Assembly (NCBI GenBank): GCA_947073545.1
Contig: CAMTMP010000001.1
Coordinates: 124,001-188,000, forward strand
Length of the DNA stretch: 64,000 nt
From: an uncultured bacterium
Lineage (GTDB): Bacteria; Bacillota; Clostridia; Lachnospirales; Lachnospiraceae
Reading direction: 5' to 3'
Below, in pieces: positions 44,242 to 53,278 of this stretch; positions within the stretch are counted from its first letter, which is position 1; every line of letters begins with the position of its first letter. The notes under the pieces are model-generated. The model was not told where the DNA came from, did not search any database, and saw only the letters and a program-made list of their open reading frames with translations. The position numbers were made by a program, and so were the translations under genes.

Positions 44242-44997
44242 CTAAGCCATGTCATCTCTAAGTGCATCAATAATATTTTCTTTCCTGATTTTGCTGGTAG
44301 CATACAACATTGTAATAAAAACAATACAAAATACACCTAATATGCTGATTATCATGCTTTGCCACGGAAAACGATACGAAAATCTTTCAAGCTGTTCATT
44401 CGTAACCAGCCCTTTATAAATCAGCCATGAAAGAATACCTGCAATCGGCACTCCAAACAGAATCGTGCGCAATCCATAAAAGAAACACTCGAAATTCATC
44501 ATCCGGTTAAAACCATGTTCCGACATTCCAACCGAACGCAGCATGGCAAGTTCCCGCCTCCTGATGCGGATGTTTGTTGAAATCGTATTAAATACATTTG
44601 CAACCGCAATCAATGAAATCATAGCTCCAAAGGCGTAAATAAACACATCTACAACAAAAGTGATGCTCCGGAACAGATCAACTGCGGAAGATAGATTTAT
44701 AAGCGTATAATCATAGGCAATCCCCGCATCTGTAATTTCAGACTGAATCTGCGCCATTGTCTGCGTAGGCGTATCTGTCCAAAAAGTCAGACCTGATTTA
44801 GTAAGTCCCGTTAATCCGTCAAAATCAGCGTTCATTGACCATGGAATCACCATAAAAAATAAGTATTCCGGTGTAGAATCAAGCGGAAGCGTATCTAACG
44901 GATAATTATCCACCACGGTTACACAGACTGTTTTTGCCATTCCCCAGTCCAGAAGGTCATTTTCCCCCACATCAGAATAAATGGTAAATTCCATCAA
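44242..44997 (-). pseudogene. C-terminal half of an FtsX-type permease
   Basis: 251 residues equal to the second extracellular segment and the final FtsX unit of a permease: FNTISTNIRIRRRELAMLRSVGMSEHGFNRMM followed by three membrane helices and RKENIIDALRDDMA. The usual N-terminal 400 or so residues and any ATPase gene are missing upstream, where the kinase gene ends at 45086. It is probably a truncated remnant of the transporter once paired with the RR/HK at 45086-46791. Confidence 0.65.
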
Positions 44998-45085
44998 AGC
45001 GTTTTCATCGTTGGGAATTATACCACGTCCAATAAGGAAAACGAGTTTGGATGATATAATCTTTCACTCTCCCGTTTCCGGAATT

Positions 45086-46111
45086 TTAACCATAGGGAAG
45101 GAATATGGAAAATACAGAGCCGTATCCCACAGCGGAAGATACCTTGATATAGCCGCCCTGCATGGTGACGATCTCACGAACCAGATACAGCCCGATGCCG
45201 ATGCCGTCCACATCGTGTACTTCCTCTTCCCGGTAGAAGCGTTTGAAGATCATGCCCTGTCGGTTTTCCGCAATTCCCTTCCCACTGTCCGCAATGTCGA
45301 TTTTCACATACAGCTCCCAGCTTTGGACGGTGACGCGAATCGTGCCGCCCTCCGGCGTGTACTTTACAGCATTATCCAGAATATTGAACAGGGCCTCGCC
45401 GGTCCATTTCCTGTCATGGGCCAGCGCCAGATCAGGCGGGCAATCCACACTTACATGAATATTTTTCTTTTCGGCGTTAAGCAGGATACCGCCCAGCGCC
45501 GCCGCAAGGGTATCATAGAGCGGCTGTATTTTTCTGTCCAGAGAAATCACGCCGGTTTCCAGCCGGGAGGTCTTTATCATAGCCTGCATAAGAAAATCCA
45601 GCTTATCAAGCTGTCCGCTGGATGCCTGTAAAAACTCCCGCTGTTTTTCCTCCGGCACGGACTGTTCAAGCAACGTGGCGTTTACCATCTGGAGGTTGGC
45701 AATCGGCGTTTTCACCTGATGGGATATGTCGGAAATCAGTTCCTGCAAATCAGCCCGGTCCTTCGCCACACGCTCCCGATTCTCCCGCATGACTTCATAC
45801 AGACGCAGCAGCCGATGATTGATTTTGTAAAACAGATTTTCTTCCTCATGAATTTGCGGCGGTGGGGCCGCCCCATCCAGCATATCATCCATCGTCCGGC
45901 AAAGGCTGTCCGAAAATAATACCAGCTTGCGGCGGAGAAACGCCACAAAAACAGCAACGCAGGCAAAAACCAGAATGGTAAACAGCAGGCCCAGCCAGAC
46001 AAGAATCAGGTTCCCGGTAAGCAGATACACCGTAGCAAGGGCAGCCAGCGAAATGCCACATAAAAAGGCAGTCCCTATGGCACAGGCCCGGTTGACAGAA
46101 AGCCCTTTCAC
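45086..46111 (-). CDS. HisKA sensor histidine kinase
   Basis: 341-residue kinase with two adjacent membrane helices (about residues 8-55) and almost no outside loop, then the H-box ISDISHQVKTPIANLQMV, N-box LFNILDNAVKYTPEGG, G1 IADSGKGI, F-box MIFKRFYREEE and G2 GIGIGLYLVREIV. GTG 46111 overlaps the regulator stop as GTGA and has GGAGGG 9 nt upstream; the frame runs back to 46132. The intramembrane form suggests sensing through an ABC transporter, probably the FtsX exporter at 36167-39416. Confidence 0.88.
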   Translation of the reverse strand: MKGLSVNRACAIGTAFLCGISLAALATVYLLTGNLILVWLGLLFTILVFACVAVFVAFLRRKLVLFSDSLCRTMDDMLDGAAPPPQIHEEENLFYKINHRLLRLYEVMRENRERVAKDRADLQELISDISHQVKTPIANLQMVNATLLEQSVPEEKQREFLQASSGQLDKLDFLMQAMIKTSRLETGVISLDRKIQPLYDTLAAALGGILLNAEKKNIHVSVDCPPDLALAHDRKWTGEALFNILDNAVKYTPEGGTIRVTVQSWELYVKIDIADSGKGIAENRQGMIFKRFYREEEVHDVDGIGIGLYLVREIVTMQGGYIKVSSAVGYGSVFSIFLPYG

Positions 46112-46791
46112 TTTTTCAGCCCTCCAATCCACATATAGCCCATGCCGTAAACTGTTTTGATATATTGCAGGCCGTCCACTTCAATTTTACCCCGGATGCG
46201 GCTGATCGTAACCGTCAGAGTGTGTTCATCCACAAAATTTTCGTCCGCATCCCACAGCTTTTCAAGAAGCATCTGACGGGTCAAAACGATTTTGGGATTT
46301 CTCACCAGCACTTTCAGCAGTCTATATTCTAGCGGCGTAAACGTAATTGACTCCCCGGACAGTTCTGCGGTCAGCTCCGAGAAATTGATGGACAGCGTAC
46401 CGTCCGCATAGCAGTCGCCGCCTGTCTGCTTTTGGATGCGGCCAAGCAGAGCCGATATCTTTTTACGGAATACACTGATGGGAAAGGGTTTTGTTACATA
46501 ATCATCCGCGCCCAGCTCAAACCCTTTCAGCATATCGCTTTCCATGTCATTTGCCGTCAGAAAAATCACAGCAGTATCAGGGCGGCGCTCCTTGATCTGT
46601 TCGCAGAAATCAAACCCGTTTCCATCCGGCAGGTTCACATCCAGCACAATCAGGTCATAGTCCTGCGCTTCAAAGAAACGAACCGCCTCCGCACTTGTCA
46701 CAGCGGAATCTACAGTATAGCCGGACGCAGAAAGATTGTAGCACAGTGTATTGTTCAAAAGCCGGTCATCCTCCACCACTAAGAGCCGCAT
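46108..46791 (-). CDS. OmpR-family response regulator
   Basis: 227-residue regulator: VVEDDRLL, LIVLDVNLPDGNGFDF with the phosphoacceptor Asp, VIFLTANDMESD, YVTKPF, and a winged helix with ITFTPLEYRLLKVLVRNP, TLTVTISRIRGKIE and GMGYMW. Its own promoter has the repeat pair of operator C (46829-46861), so it is probably autoregulated. The same repeats stand before the distant ABC operon at 39447, the gene at 41609 and, in part, the CPBP gene. Confidence 0.9.
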   Translation of the reverse strand: MRLLVVEDDRLLNNTLCYNLSASGYTVDSAVTSAEAVRFFEAQDYDLIVLDVNLPDGNGFDFCEQIKERRPDTAVIFLTANDMESDMLKGFELGADDYVTKPFPISVFRKKISALLGRIQKQTGGDCYADGTLSINFSELTAELSGESITFTPLEYRLLKVLVRNPKIVLTRQMLLEKLWDADENFVDEHTLTVTISRIRGKIEVDGLQYIKTVYGMGYMWIGGLKK

Positions 46792-46828
46792 ACGTTCACA
46801 TCCTTCCAGTTCTATTCTTCTATCATGG

Positions 46829-46861
46829 ATAGTATCATTGAAATGTTACGAAAATCTCACA
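46829..46861 (-). promoter_or_regulatory. Operator C: repeat pair and -10 before the RR gene
   Basis: On the minus strand TGTGAGATTTT and CGTAACATTTC stand 11 bp apart, then AATGA and TACTAT as -10 (46829-46834). The geometry is identical to operators A and B. Confidence 0.65.
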
Positions 46862-46881
46862 AGAAAAAATTATATCATATT

Positions 46882-47526
46882 TTACTTTATTTGTGTCAGC
46901 ACTCCCATATCCATCTCATACACCCTATCACAGAGCAGCCTGATGTCCTCCCAGTTATGACTGATGATGAGGATTAGCTTTCCCTCCTCTTTCAGCCCAA
47001 GCAGAAGTTTTCGTATCTCTTCCACGCCGTGATTATCCAGTCCATTCATGGGCTCGTCAAGGATAATCAGACTGGGATTTTCCATGATAGCCTGTGCAAT
47101 ACCCAGCCGCTGGCGCATCCCCAGGGAATATTTCCCAACCCATTTCTTATCGTCAGGGTCAAGACCAACCATGGTGATGCACTCCCTGATCCGCTCCTTT
47201 CCAGCCACATTTCGGATGGAGGCAAGATATTTTAAATTCCGATATCCGGATTCTCTGGGCAAAAATCCTGGTGTCTCGATGATGAAGCCAATATCCTCGA
47301 CAAATTCCACATCTCGCCCGACCTGTTTTTCTCCGACCCATATCTCACCTTCCGTGACAGACATAAACCCGCAGAGGCACTTGATCAGCACCGTCTTCCC
47401 AGAACCGTTCCTTCCCACAATCCCATAAATCCCCCGCTCTGGTATCTCCAGATTAATGTCCTTCAATACCGTCTGCTCCTCTATTGTCTTAGAGACATTT
47501 TTAAAGATAATCCTTCTGCCATTCAT
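46882..47526 (-). CDS. ABC transporter ATPase
   Basis: 214-residue ATPase: Walker A GRNGSGKTVLIK, the signature YSLGMRQRLGIAQAI, Walker B LIILDEPMNGLD, and H-loop IISHNWEDI. It is of the ABC-2 exporter type and shorter than BcrA because the C-terminal extension is missing. ATG 47526 overlaps the permease stop as ATGA; ATG 47541 lacks a ribosome site. It is the last gene of the operon beginning with the lipoprotein at 50332. Confidence 0.85.
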   Translation of the reverse strand: MNGRRIIFKNVSKTIEEQTVLKDINLEIPERGIYGIVGRNGSGKTVLIKCLCGFMSVTEGEIWVGEKQVGRDVEFVEDIGFIIETPGFLPRESGYRNLKYLASIRNVAGKERIRECITMVGLDPDDKKWVGKYSLGMRQRLGIAQAIMENPSLIILDEPMNGLDNHGVEEIRKLLLGLKEEGKLILIISHNWEDIRLLCDRVYEMDMGVLTQIK

Positions 47527-48368
47527 TTTTGCTGTCCCCATTTCTTTATTTTTTTAGTTCCCGACCCCAGGCAAATCACAATAAAAAGCGTGATTGTCAC
47601 TGCAAAGAACACCACCGCATATTCCAAAGATACGCCATAAGACAGGTTGTTCCCTGACATCACCTTCAATTGTGCCAACGTCACCGGCGAGAAAAGGTAC
47701 GCCTTTGGTGTCCATGAATTGTAGATCATTACATCCAGAAATACAAAAAAAGATGCCACCAATATCCCTGTCATCTTTTTTGTGATGTAATTGAACAAAT
47801 AGACCACCAGCCCCATCCATGCAACGCACGCCCACTCAAGCAGGAAGCTGATTGCAGTCGCCTCCACAGGCGAAAATACACCGACAATATAAGCAAACAC
47901 CGTAAACGGTACACCATACTGATTCCCCGCGTTTGTCCTTGCCAGCGTCCCCCAGATGATTCCCCAGTCGCCGCTAAACCTGGTTTGTGAAAGCAGGCTG
48001 ATAACACTAAACACCCATATAACCCCCACAAACAAAAATGAAGATGCCAGAATATACAGTACATTACCCAACTGCCATGAAAATCTCCCGGAACGTTGAA
48101 TAATATAGTAATGAGCCTTCCCTTCAAAGGGCGCTGTGCTAAACAGAAAAACCGCACTCACCAGAAAAACCATCTGGCAGATATAATCATTTATCAGATG
48201 TGGAAAAGCCCACGGACTCACTTTCTCTGAGGCCGCCTGCGCCAGATCAGCCACCGGCTCCAGATAGGAATAGATAAACACAGCAAGAATCATGAACAGA
48301 ATCAGCACCCTGACTTGCACTAATTCCTGCTTTAGCTGAAAGCAAAATACCCGAACTCCCTTACTCAT
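47523..48368 (-). CDS. ABC-2-like permease
   Basis: 281-residue protein with six membrane segments, a short cytoplasmic start (MSKGVRVFCFQLKQELVQVRV) and a basic end. It has the size of an ABC-2 exporter subunit and stands between the ATPase and a second permease. The ATG has GGAGGG upstream and overlaps the previous stop by 8 bp. No close family name is recognised. Confidence 0.75.
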   Translation of the reverse strand: MSKGVRVFCFQLKQELVQVRVLILFMILAVFIYSYLEPVADLAQAASEKVSPWAFPHLINDYICQMVFLVSAVFLFSTAPFEGKAHYYIIQRSGRFSWQLGNVLYILASSFLFVGVIWVFSVISLLSQTRFSGDWGIIWGTLARTNAGNQYGVPFTVFAYIVGVFSPVEATAISFLLEWACVAWMGLVVYLFNYITKKMTGILVASFFVFLDVMIYNSWTPKAYLFSPVTLAQLKVMSGNNLSYGVSLEYAVVFFAVTITLFIVICLGSGTKKIKKWGQQK

Positions 48369-49170
48369 TCTTCACCCTCCCTTTCAGCTTCCGGTAAAAC
48401 AGGACGCCAAATCCCACAGTCAGTCCCAACACCACCAACGCAGAACACAAAATGGTGAGCCGATCCGTACCGACGGAGCTTCTGCCCTGCAGCCATAAAT
48501 CCAACCGGAGTCCAACAGGAATCTTCAAAACAAAATAAGCCCGACCTGTCAAAAAGGACAGAATCAAAGGAGAGGCCGCCGTCACATAGATATTAGGGAA
48601 ATATGACGATACCAGCAAAGCTGCCGTTGCCCATAACCCTCCGGTCAAGAACAAAAGGAAGATAACCGCTGTAAAATAACCGGCAACATTACCCTGCAAC
48701 AAAAATTCATAAAAAGGAAAAGCTTCTGTCTCCGGCAATCTGGCTCGATGAAACAACTGAATAAAAGAATTTGCCAAAAGGATAAAGGCAATCCCACCTG
48801 CCGATACCGGAAGAGCTCCTGAGAGGAACGTTGTAAGCACCTTGGACATGCAGTATTTCTTCTTCCCTGTTTTCATAAGCAGCATCCTCAGCATATTCGT
48901 ATTGTATTCCTCACAAAAACTTACTGCATAGGGAAGCGCCGCCAGCATTGGAACCACATAGATACCATAAAAGCCGCCAAATATAAAAGAATTACACCAA
49001 TAATAGTATACATCCACAGTCTCAGGGGAGGTCCACATAAATGGTATTTGGTTCCAGGTGTCCAGGCAGATACACAGCACAACACCAACCGGCACAAGAA
49101 AAAATCTCACTGTCAGACTTCTCTTAAATTCGGCACCAAGCAGGCGGGGCAATACCCTGTTATTCTCCAT
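48361..49170 (-). CDS. ABC-2-like permease
   Basis: 269-residue protein with six membrane segments. It begins with the cytoplasmic motif LLGAEFKRSLTVRFFLVPVG and contains EYNTNMLRMLLMKTGKKKYCMSKV, a segment typical of ABC-2 permeases. It forms with the next permease and the ATPase a heterodimeric exporter. It overlaps the lipoprotein gene by 11 bp. Confidence 0.75.
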   Translation of the reverse strand: MENNRVLPRLLGAEFKRSLTVRFFLVPVGVVLCICLDTWNQIPFMWTSPETVDVYYYWCNSFIFGGFYGIYVVPMLAALPYAVSFCEEYNTNMLRMLLMKTGKKKYCMSKVLTTFLSGALPVSAGGIAFILLANSFIQLFHRARLPETEAFPFYEFLLQGNVAGYFTAVIFLLFLTGGLWATAALLVSSYFPNIYVTAASPLILSFLTGRAYFVLKIPVGLRLDLWLQGRSSVGTDRLTILCSALVVLGLTVGFGVLFYRKLKGRVKNE

Positions 49171-50332
49171 AGGCCAGATTCCCTCCCGTTATCGCATTGA
49201 TTCGCTCGGCGCTGCTGTTTCCCGAAGGCGAATCTATCTGCACACACCAATAAGGCGCCAGCTTATACTGTTCCGTCTCTTTCCAGTCCGGTACAACAAC
49301 ATACTCCAGCCATATCCGGGAGATTGTAACCTGCGAGTCCAATATGGTATTCTCATAAATTTCCTTTACCGCTTCCAGCGCTGCCTCCGCTGAAATAATT
49401 GTCTGCGCCTCTGCTTCCGGGCTGGCATCAAAAAATCCACCCCTAACGGCTATATAGCGAATCCCATCCTGATCAAGCAACATCGTAATCCGGCTTTCAG
49501 CCGTCCAATAGGTTTCCACCGCCATGGATATGCCCGGCTCATTGATGCCGCTGTAGATTGGCAGACCTTCCTTCGTCAGTTCATACTCCATATAGTACAT
49601 CTCATCTGCGTCCGACCAGTCATCGACCGTGGCTGTTTTTCCTCTCTGTGCATCTTCCTGGTAGTTCTGCGTCTGTCTGTACTTCTCATCCAACTCCGTT
49701 AGTTCTTTTTGATTTAGGGCATAAGCAGCAAGAACCTCCGAATCCTGTCCTGTCAGTTCTTTCACCTTTTCCTTTCCCATCTGAACGGCTTCCTCTGCGT
49801 TCAGAAAGGACAAATCCTGTATTTCTTCCTTCCGGAAAGAACAACTGCCGGCATTATAATATGCGGATTCCACCAGAGATACAATGTAATCGTCCCTTTC
49901 CTCGTCCCTGGCATATGTAAAATTACCCAGGGGATCCGTACTAAAGTATCCGCCCTCTTTCGTTTCTGCGGAATAAGCTCCCGTCCATTCCGGGTGATCC
50001 GTTACGACTGCTTCCGACATTCCGGAAAAAACATCCAACTCTTCTCTCGGAAACGCTTTCTCTGTCAACGCATACACGCTGTATCCCTGCTCTTTCGGCA
50101 AAACCACCTCCGCGTCAATAACCAGCTGATCGGACAACTTCTCGCTGATATGGTTTGTTCCGGATTCCGCCCCTCCTGCACTCCAGGCATTCTCCTGCGC
50201 CTCCTCTGTGCAGCTTCCGGCCGGTGTGCTCTCAGAGGGTTCTGCTGCCGTACCGGAACAGCCAGTCATCAGAATACCGGCGGACATAAGCACAGACAAT
50301 GCAAACATCTTTTTTGAAATGTTCTTTTTCAT
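49160..50332 (-). CDS. DUF6034-like lipoprotein
   Basis: 390-residue lipoprotein: a basic start and hydrophobic signal, with the lipobox ILMTGC followed by SGTAAEP near residue 24. The mature part is acidic and Tyr-rich, with YSVYALTEKAF, DPLGNFTYARDEERDDY and SISMAVETYW-like strands (GISMAVETYW). It resembles the DUF6034 lipoproteins that often precede ABC-2 exporters in Clostridia, perhaps as a peptide sensor. The start is uncertain: ATG 50332 is 13 nt from AAAGGAG, ATG 50344 only 1 nt. Confidence 0.7.
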   Translation of the reverse strand: MKKNISKKMFALSVLMSAGILMTGCSGTAAEPSESTPAGSCTEEAQENAWSAGGAESGTNHISEKLSDQLVIDAEVVLPKEQGYSVYALTEKAFPREELDVFSGMSEAVVTDHPEWTGAYSAETKEGGYFSTDPLGNFTYARDEERDDYIVSLVESAYYNAGSCSFRKEEIQDLSFLNAEEAVQMGKEKVKELTGQDSEVLAAYALNQKELTELDEKYRQTQNYQEDAQRGKTATVDDWSDADEMYYMEYELTKEGLPIYSGINEPGISMAVETYWTAESRITMLLDQDGIRYIAVRGGFFDASPEAEAQTIISAEAALEAVKEIYENTILDSQVTISRIWLEYVVVPDWKETEQYKLAPYWCVQIDSPSGNSSAERINAITGGNLAYGE

Positions 50333-50366
50333 AGCAATAACCATACTCCTTTTTCCTTAAAATTCT

Positions 50367-50417
50367 GTTGAAGTCAATGACAACTCTCATTATCCATGTC
50401 TCTGTCATAACTTCAAC
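50367..50417. promoter_or_regulatory. Inverted repeat in the lipoprotein-ABC promoter
   Basis: GTTGAAGTCAATGACA and TGTCATAACTTCAAC form an imperfect inverted repeat flanking a minus-strand -10-like GATAAT. It lies between the lipoprotein operon and the divergent LytTR gene and may bind a regulator. Confidence 0.4.
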
Positions 50418-50541
50418 CCTTTCTGCACCAAACGACATGTTTTGTCTCTATTTGGTCATTCTTCCAATATTCACCCTAACCTTCCTGATTCTTTTTCCAA
50501 ACCCCAAAATCCTCTAAAAAATGCCTTTTCATGCAATTTTT

Positions 50542-50570
50542 TTGTATTCTCTTATCCTTTATAGTATAAT
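50542..50570 (+). promoter_or_regulatory. Promoter of the LytTR/GHKL pair
   Basis: TTGTAT (50542-50547), a 17-nt spacer and TATAAT (50565-50570), about 45 nt before the response regulator start. Confidence 0.7.
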
Positions 50571-50616
50571 GTAAAAGAATTTATATATAGCAAATGTAAT
50601 GAAAAGAGGTGCGAAA

Positions 50617-51321
50617 ATGCGAATACTCATTTGTGACGATGATTCGCTTGTAGTTGAACAGCTTCAAAAATATATCAGGAACTTTTTTAAAAACATCAGT
50701 TTAAAATGTCCCGAAATCACCTGCTTTTCTGACGGTGAATCGCTGCTTGCAGACACCGGGGAAAAAGATATCCTTTTCCTTGATATTGAGATGCCGGGAA
50801 TCAACGGCATCTATGTCGGCAATGAATTAAAAAGGGCAAATGACAACATTATTATTTTTGTTGTTACCTCTTACTCCCAATATCTGGATGATGCCATGCG
50901 CTTCCATGTATTCCGTTACCTGTCAAAACCCTTGGATATCCACCGGTTTTTTCGTAACATGAAAGACGCCATTGATTTATATACCACCATGGCCATCAAT
51001 CTTCCAATCGAAACAAAACAGGGTGTGCATACCCTTCCGGCATCTTCAGTCATAGCGGTAGAAGCACAGGGCAGAAAAGTAACGGTGCATACAACCCTGT
51101 GTGATTTTGAATCTGTCCACAATATGCAGTATTGGCTGGAGCTTCTCCCCAAAAACCTTTTTTTCCAGACACACCGCAGTTTCATTATCAATTTTGAACA
51201 TGTCACGAATTTTGACCGCAATCTTATTTATATGACTGCCGGGCTGTCTGCTTACCTGACCAAAAGAAAATACAGCTTATTTAAAGAAGCCTATCTCCTT
51301 TATTTGGAAAGCATGAGGTAA
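50617..51321 (+). CDS. LytTR-family response regulator (AgrA-like)
   Basis: 234-residue regulator with a receiver (LICDDD at the N terminus, LFLDIEMPGINGI with the phosphoacceptor Asp, VTSYSQY and YLSKPL) and a LytTR DNA-binding domain (ASSVIAVEAQGRKVTVHT, FFQTHRSFIINFEHV). ATG 50617 has AGAGGTG upstream; ATG 50599 lacks a site. It is divergent from the lipoprotein-ABC operon and probably controls it. No AgrD or AgrB gene is seen nearby. Confidence 0.88.
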   Translation: MRILICDDDSLVVEQLQKYIRNFFKNISLKCPEITCFSDGESLLADTGEKDILFLDIEMPGINGIYVGNELKRANDNIIIFVVTSYSQYLDDAMRFHVFRYLSKPLDIHRFFRNMKDAIDLYTTMAINLPIETKQGVHTLPASSVIAVEAQGRKVTVHTTLCDFESVHNMQYWLELLPKNLFFQTHRSFIINFEHVTNFDRNLIYMTAGLSAYLTKRKYSLFKEAYLLYLESMR

Positions 51322-51326
51322 ATCAA

Positions 51327-52631
51327 ATGAAAAATATCATCTGCTATTTTTTCAGTTTTCTTGTGGAGGCAATGATACTTTGGCAGTACTCTTCCCACCT
51401 GTTTTCTGCCAGGCGCAAGCCCCGGGAAAAGATGCTTATGTTATGCGGTTTCTATTTTATCCTGTTTGGCGTGTCACTGTTTGAATCTGTATGGTTCAAT
51501 ACCACTTTATATTTCTTACTGAATTTTATTTTCCTGATTATACAGTGCTGTCCAAACTGGTACACAGCAGTATTTCATGCCTCCATACTGACAGCTGTTA
51601 TGACAACGAGCGAACTGATTGTTTACGGGATTACCAAGCGGTTCGCCCCTCATTTTCTCAACAATAGCAGGGACTTTTATCATCTTTTATTGTTTTCGGT
51701 TTTTAGCAAGCTCATATTTTTTGCTGTAACTTTTATATTGATGCACCTGATGAAAAAACAAAAAAAGAATGCGGAGCAGTATGACCGTTCTGTTTTCCTT
51801 TTTGTTTTTATCCCTGTAACCTCTATTTTTATTATGTTTACGCTTATAAGTATCGGCGAATCGGTTTCCCTCCCGCAATCACTTGACTGGATGGTTGCCA
51901 TGGGAGCCGTTTTTCTGTTGATATCCAATCTCCTTGTATTTGGAATCTATCAATACAATCAAACAAAGAATATAGAATTTACGGATATGCAGTTACTGCT
52001 TCAAAAGGAAGCAAATGCGGCAGAATACTATGGAATGCTGCTCTCACAAAGCGAGAATCAGAATATTCTGATCCATGATATCAAAAAACATTTGCAGTCC
52101 ATTGACATGTTGAATGACAAAAAGGAATCTGATAAAATCAGCGCCTATATTAAACAGCTCATGCTGTCCTCAGACCTGAAGGAAACCGCCCATTTGTGTG
52201 ACAACGAAATGCTGAGCGCTATCCTGTGCCGTTATAAACGTCAGTGTGACCGCCAAAAAATTTCTTTCCATACTGATATCAGATGCGGGACAGTGGATTT
52301 TATTACAGATTCTGACCTTACCTCCCTGTTCTGCAACCTGTTAGACAATGCCCTTGAAGCAGCATCCGGTATTCCGGAATCCTTTATCGAAATCAGCACA
52401 AGCCAAAGAGCCAAAACGCCATTCGTTGTGATAACTATTATAAACTCCAGCAGGAAAAATCCTTTTTCTGATTCATCGAAGATGCTTTCTACTAATAAAG
52501 CAGATAAACGCAGGCATGGTTTTGGTCTGAAAAGCATCCGAAGAACTGTCCGCAAATATCATGGTGATATTCAAATGTATTATAATGATGACACTCTGAC
52601 TTTCCATTCAATTATCACTCTAAAACAATAA
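51327..52631 (+). CDS. GHKL sensor kinase (AgrC-like)
   Basis: 434-residue kinase with six membrane segments in the first 215 residues, then a dimerisation/H region (NILIHDIKKHLQSIDML) and a GHKL ATPase (FCNLLDNALEAASG and GFGLKSIRRTVRKYHGD). This is the AgrC/ComD form that senses peptides from outside or within the membrane. It follows the LytTR regulator by 5 bp. The 224 bases after it (52632-52855) hold a small inverted repeat but no gene. Confidence 0.88.
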   Translation: MKNIICYFFSFLVEAMILWQYSSHLFSARRKPREKMLMLCGFYFILFGVSLFESVWFNTTLYFLLNFIFLIIQCCPNWYTAVFHASILTAVMTTSELIVYGITKRFAPHFLNNSRDFYHLLLFSVFSKLIFFAVTFILMHLMKKQKKNAEQYDRSVFLFVFIPVTSIFIMFTLISIGESVSLPQSLDWMVAMGAVFLLISNLLVFGIYQYNQTKNIEFTDMQLLLQKEANAAEYYGMLLSQSENQNILIHDIKKHLQSIDMLNDKKESDKISAYIKQLMLSSDLKETAHLCDNEMLSAILCRYKRQCDRQKISFHTDIRCGTVDFITDSDLTSLFCNLLDNALEAASGIPESFIEISTSQRAKTPFVVITIINSSRKNPFSDSSKMLSTNKADKRRHGFGLKSIRRTVRKYHGDIQMYYNDDTLTFHSIITLKQ

Positions 52632-52855
52632 AATTTCTGTTATCAGAATGGCGATAAATATTCCACCATACCGCTGATTGTTTTTTCTTTGTCGTACATA
52701 AGCATAATTACACGCATTGAAACCAACAAGCAGCACGTTACGGATATTGAGCTGCGAGCTTTGTCGGATGTGCCAGGCATCAGTTATGCGTTTTTGATGG
52801 CGAAGAGGACAAATAGGAAAACAGGATGCCCTGTTTCCTCTAAGCGGAGGGAATA

Positions 52856-53215
52856 TCACTTCCCTTTATGCACTTCTTGATGCAATTCTAGTTTCTCCGC
52901 CCATTTCAACCCCTCGTTCTCTTTCAGAAGCCCCATGTGGTACAGCGCCTGCACACAGTCCACGTATCCCTGAATATAGGCACGCTTCTCTTGGGCGGAT
53001 GCAAAATCCTCCAGCCGCTCTTTCATCTTCTCTGCCTTTTCCTGCCCCTCTGCAGGCAGTGTTTCCAGGAATGCCTCCCATTCCTGCTCCGTTTCCTTCC
53101 ATGCCTCCAGAGCCGCCTCATATTCCGGAGTGCGCCCATAGCTCTCCCGTTTCACGTTCTCCCCGTTCAGTGTGCCTAAGAACTGGGCTATCTTTAACCA
53201 TACATCATTTAACAT
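52856..53215 (-). CDS. Conserved hypothetical protein of mobile elements
   Basis: 119-residue, highly charged helical protein (WKETEQEWEAFLETLP and EKAEKMKERLEDFASAQEKRAY) with a Gly-Tyr helix near the C terminus (YIQGYVDCVQALYHMG). It has no motif with a known function. GGGAGA precedes ATG 53215. It is divergent from the XRE gene at 53370, so the two share a control region. Confidence 0.6.
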   Translation of the reverse strand: MLNDVWLKIAQFLGTLNGENVKRESYGRTPEYEAALEAWKETEQEWEAFLETLPAEGQEKAEKMKERLEDFASAQEKRAYIQGYVDCVQALYHMGLLKENEGLKWAEKLELHQEVHKGK

Positions 53216-53278
53216 AGTATTCTCCCTTTCTTCTTATATTTTCTACATTCTCTTATATTTTTACCTTTACCGTCCATT

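Noticed and set aside
52632-52855. Possible 63-residue gene and a hairpin AGGAAAACAGG/CCTGTTTCCT after the AgrC-like kinase
   Set aside because: The frame has no ribosome site and runs into the next gene on the other strand. The hairpin has no T run, so it is not a clear terminator.
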